The position numbers and the translations under genes were made by a program. A DNA stretch of 64,000 nt, taken from positions 1,163 through 65,162 of the forward strand of contig VZRZ01004624.1 of NCBI GenBank assembly GCA_013398175.1, given 5' to 3'. This document shows positions 62,130-64,000 of this stretch, one piece after another. Below the pieces are notes generated by a model. It was not told where the DNA came from and searched no databases. It was given only the letters and a program-made list of their open reading frames with translations. This stretch comes from Climacteris rufus (Eukaryota > Chordata > Aves > Passeriformes > Climacteridae). The stretch's first letter is position 1, and the number at the start of each line of letters is the position of its first letter.

Positions 62130-62555
62130 TAATGAAGCAGACCTATGAAACAGTAGCTGTCTCACTCTCCAAGCAAAATCTAAGTAACTTCAAAATCACT
62201 GAGCTGGAGCAATTGTGGTTCTCTCACAGGTGAGCTACAGTGCGACCTTCCTGCTCACACCCTTCGTGCCTTCCATTCACTTCAGCATGGCAGGCTTATT
62301 CTCCCCTCTTCAATGGCCCACAGTGACTGCTGTGGACCAAAAGCTTTCCAATTTTTGCCTCCCTTCAGCAAAATATAAAGACTTCCAGTATTTCAAAGAA
62401 ATATTAAAGTGGACTAAGGAGGCCTTGCTCAAACACAAACATAGGGTTCCTTTTTGCACATCTGTAATGTAGCTTCAGAGGGAATGACATAGAGAAAACA
62501 GAGATTAGATAGCAATCAACATATATATTAAAAAAAAAAAAGAAGAGCAGATAAA
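62130..62555. other. Non-coding spacer between tandem repeat and LINE remnant
   Basis: Open for 85 codons on the plus strand (62215-62472) but without a recognisable domain. An A-run of about 12 sits near 62530, at the edge of the LINE remnant. Confidence 0.5.
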
Positions 62556-62559
62556 AAGG

Positions 62560-63350
62560 GAAGCTAAAAGAATCAGAGATATTTTGTACGTAACTAAAAT
62601 ATTTCTGAAGTATTTAAGAATCTGAGACAGCTTCCAACAGTTAAAGGTTTTTCAAGAAGATAAAAGGGTTAGTAATGGAGGGGAGGTAGCAAATATTGCA
62701 AAAAAAAAGGATAAAGTACTTTTTTCACTTGAGGATGACAAAGTACTTCCCAGCCTGATAGGAAGTGAGGACAGTAAAGAGCACCATTTACTGGAAAGTA
62801 AACCAAGACATAGATTTGGTACCCAACAGCCCTACAAATCCATCTGAAGAAAACCTCTGGCACATTTTTAATGTCTCTTGAAAGACCAGGAAGATTCCCA
62901 TGAAATACAGGAGCACTGTGTTTGAAAAGGGCAGGCAGGATGACACAGGCAGCATCAGGTCACTGAGGCTGACCTCGATCTTGGGTAAAAGAAAGATTCA
63001 CTTGCTGCAGGAGTCAACTAAGAAGGAAATAAAGAAAAGAGAAAGAGAGTTCATGTCATTCAGTGCATTTAACAGGAAACAGGTCATGTCAGACAAACAT
63101 GATTTCATCCTCAGTGGAGGTTACCAGTAATTCTGCAGATGTGGTGTGCAGTACAACACTGTGGTTAAAAACAGTGCCACACGGTGACAATAAAGGACAC
63201 GTTAAAAGCATTAACAGTGGGCTGAGTAATTTTTTAAAATCCATTAGTGGGGAATCACGACTGACTTGATGGCATTTTAAGGGATTCCCCCATGACCAAA
63301 ATTTTTTAGTGTTTTTACCAATGATCTTAAATAATTTTTAACATGTATTA
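62560..63350 (+). pseudogene. Decayed non-LTR retrotransposon (CR1/L2-type) reverse transcriptase
   Basis: Three frame segments line up with the order of CR1/L2 reverse transcriptase. At 62915-62990 the frame reads TVFEKGRQDDTGS then LRLTSILGK, like 'IFKKGRKDDPGNYRPVSLTSVPGK'. At 63135-63230 a shifted frame reads SADVVCSTTLW and KTVPHG, like 'AVDVVYLDFSKAFDTVPHN'. At 63281-63331 the first frame returns with GIPP and VFTNDLK, like 'GVPQGS...NIFINDLD'. Frameshifts and stops interrupt it, and the FADD catalytic part is not recognisable beyond. The element is old and inactive. The upstream limit is approximate. Confidence 0.7.
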
Positions 63351-63354
63351 AAAT

Positions 63355-63920
63355 GCAAACAAAACAAATCCAGTCACCTTGTTTCTTCAATAAAGGCTTG
63401 CAGAATAAAATAAAGGTCATTTGTACTGAGAAAAAAAACAGAGTAGGGGTAAATGTCATCCATCTGACCAATTAAAATGTTACATCTAAATTATTCTGTA
63501 ACAGGCAGAAATGACAGGGAAAGCAGGGAAGGGAAAGAGAATAAATGGTTGGGACAGGAACCCCCACTCATGTTCCTCTCCAAGCCAGCCCTCCCAGGAA
63601 TCAGAGCCATTGGTCTAACACCTAGAGAGGTCTAACATCCTACCTTGCTCCGTAGTCCTTGCATGATGGATTTTACTGTGCCAGTAAAAACATTGGTCAT
63701 TCTACATGAAACTCAATTACCAGCTTCATCTAGCAGCTTATTATGCTTTCTGGAGTGCCCTCCCGTGCTCACTTTGCCAGTTTCCACTGGGATTCAGGAT
63801 GCTTAAGTTGCTCTAAAATAGCAGAGTAAATACAAACAATCCTAAGGGTTCTATTCTGCCTTTCACGTACTAGAGCAAAAGAAATGCACAGCCAAAGTAA
63901 CTGAAAAACCTTCAATGTTC
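63355..63920. other. Unique non-coding DNA
   Basis: No gene or repeat recognised. It may include unreadably diverged 3' sequence of the LINE to its left. Confidence 0.5.
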
Positions 63921-63923
63921 CCC

Positions 63924-63960
63924 AAATAATAATGATGATGATGATAATAACAATAACAAA
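63924..63960 (+). repeat. Trinucleotide-type microsatellite (AAT/GAT/AAC)
   Basis: AATAATAATGATGATGATGA passes into TAATAACAATAAC. Interrupted, so probably old. Confidence 0.85.
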
Positions 63961-64000
63961 TTTGTAGTGCTTTCTATTATTTTCTGTGTTAAGTAGATAC

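Overview
This window reads as non-coding vertebrate nuclear DNA, most likely avian. The bird assignment rests on two CR1 LINE 3' ends on the minus strand (4806-4975 and 24485-24700). The first has the wording typical of bird CR1. Also present are a probable solo LTR at about 28.9-29.4 kb, several decayed MIR/L2-type and other old amniote repeats, and no recent mammalian-type SINEs. The bulk is AT-leaning with scattered GC-rich, CpG-containing blocks. I found no bacterial operon structure, no rRNA, tRNA or CRISPR array, and no frame I can match to a protein family except one decayed reverse transcriptase. The longest open frames begin at non-ATG codons or look like chance openings, so I annotate no functional protein-coding gene. 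The window is best read as intergenic or deep intronic.

Layout. 1-152 is the end of a 17-bp CpG-rich minisatellite cut by the window edge. 0.2-4.1 kb is plain AT-rich DNA. 4.13-4.98 kb combines three TAATTA homeodomain-type cores, a short CpG-rich block, a GC box and a CR1 fragment, and is the first candidate regulatory block. 5-12 kb is mostly unique, with a GC-rich patch at 8.9-9.8 kb. 12.3-14.5 kb is rich in local rearrangement: a 20-bp perfect palindrome, an exact 35-bp direct repeat 486 bp apart whose second copy has an inverted arm, and two short tandem arrays. 17.5-20.2 kb is long, repeat-poor and CpG-containing, interrupted by a G-run with an assembly gap (19114-19148), and may hold conserved non-coding elements.

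23.77-23.84 kb carries the most distinctive structure: a 17-bp tandem duplication whose second copy is the left arm of a 50-nt hairpin with a 22-bp stem. 24.5 kb is the second CR1. 26.6-26.9 kb holds a MIR-like fragment and a near-palindromic ancient repeat, with probable relatives at 16.5, 46.1 and 48.4 kb. 28.9-29.4 kb is the LTR. 33.96-34.64 kb is a GC-rich block without a recognisable gene. 35.8, 38.6, 42.5, 44.4 and 58.3 kb carry old SINE/MIR-like pieces. 54.82-54.87 kb has phased TAATTA cores. 61.9-62.1 kb is a degenerate tandem repeat of about 72 bp, followed at 62.56-63.35 kb by a broken LINE reverse transcriptase on the plus strand.

All repeat assignments come from reading the sequence against remembered consensus features. 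No database search was possible, so family names are kept broad.
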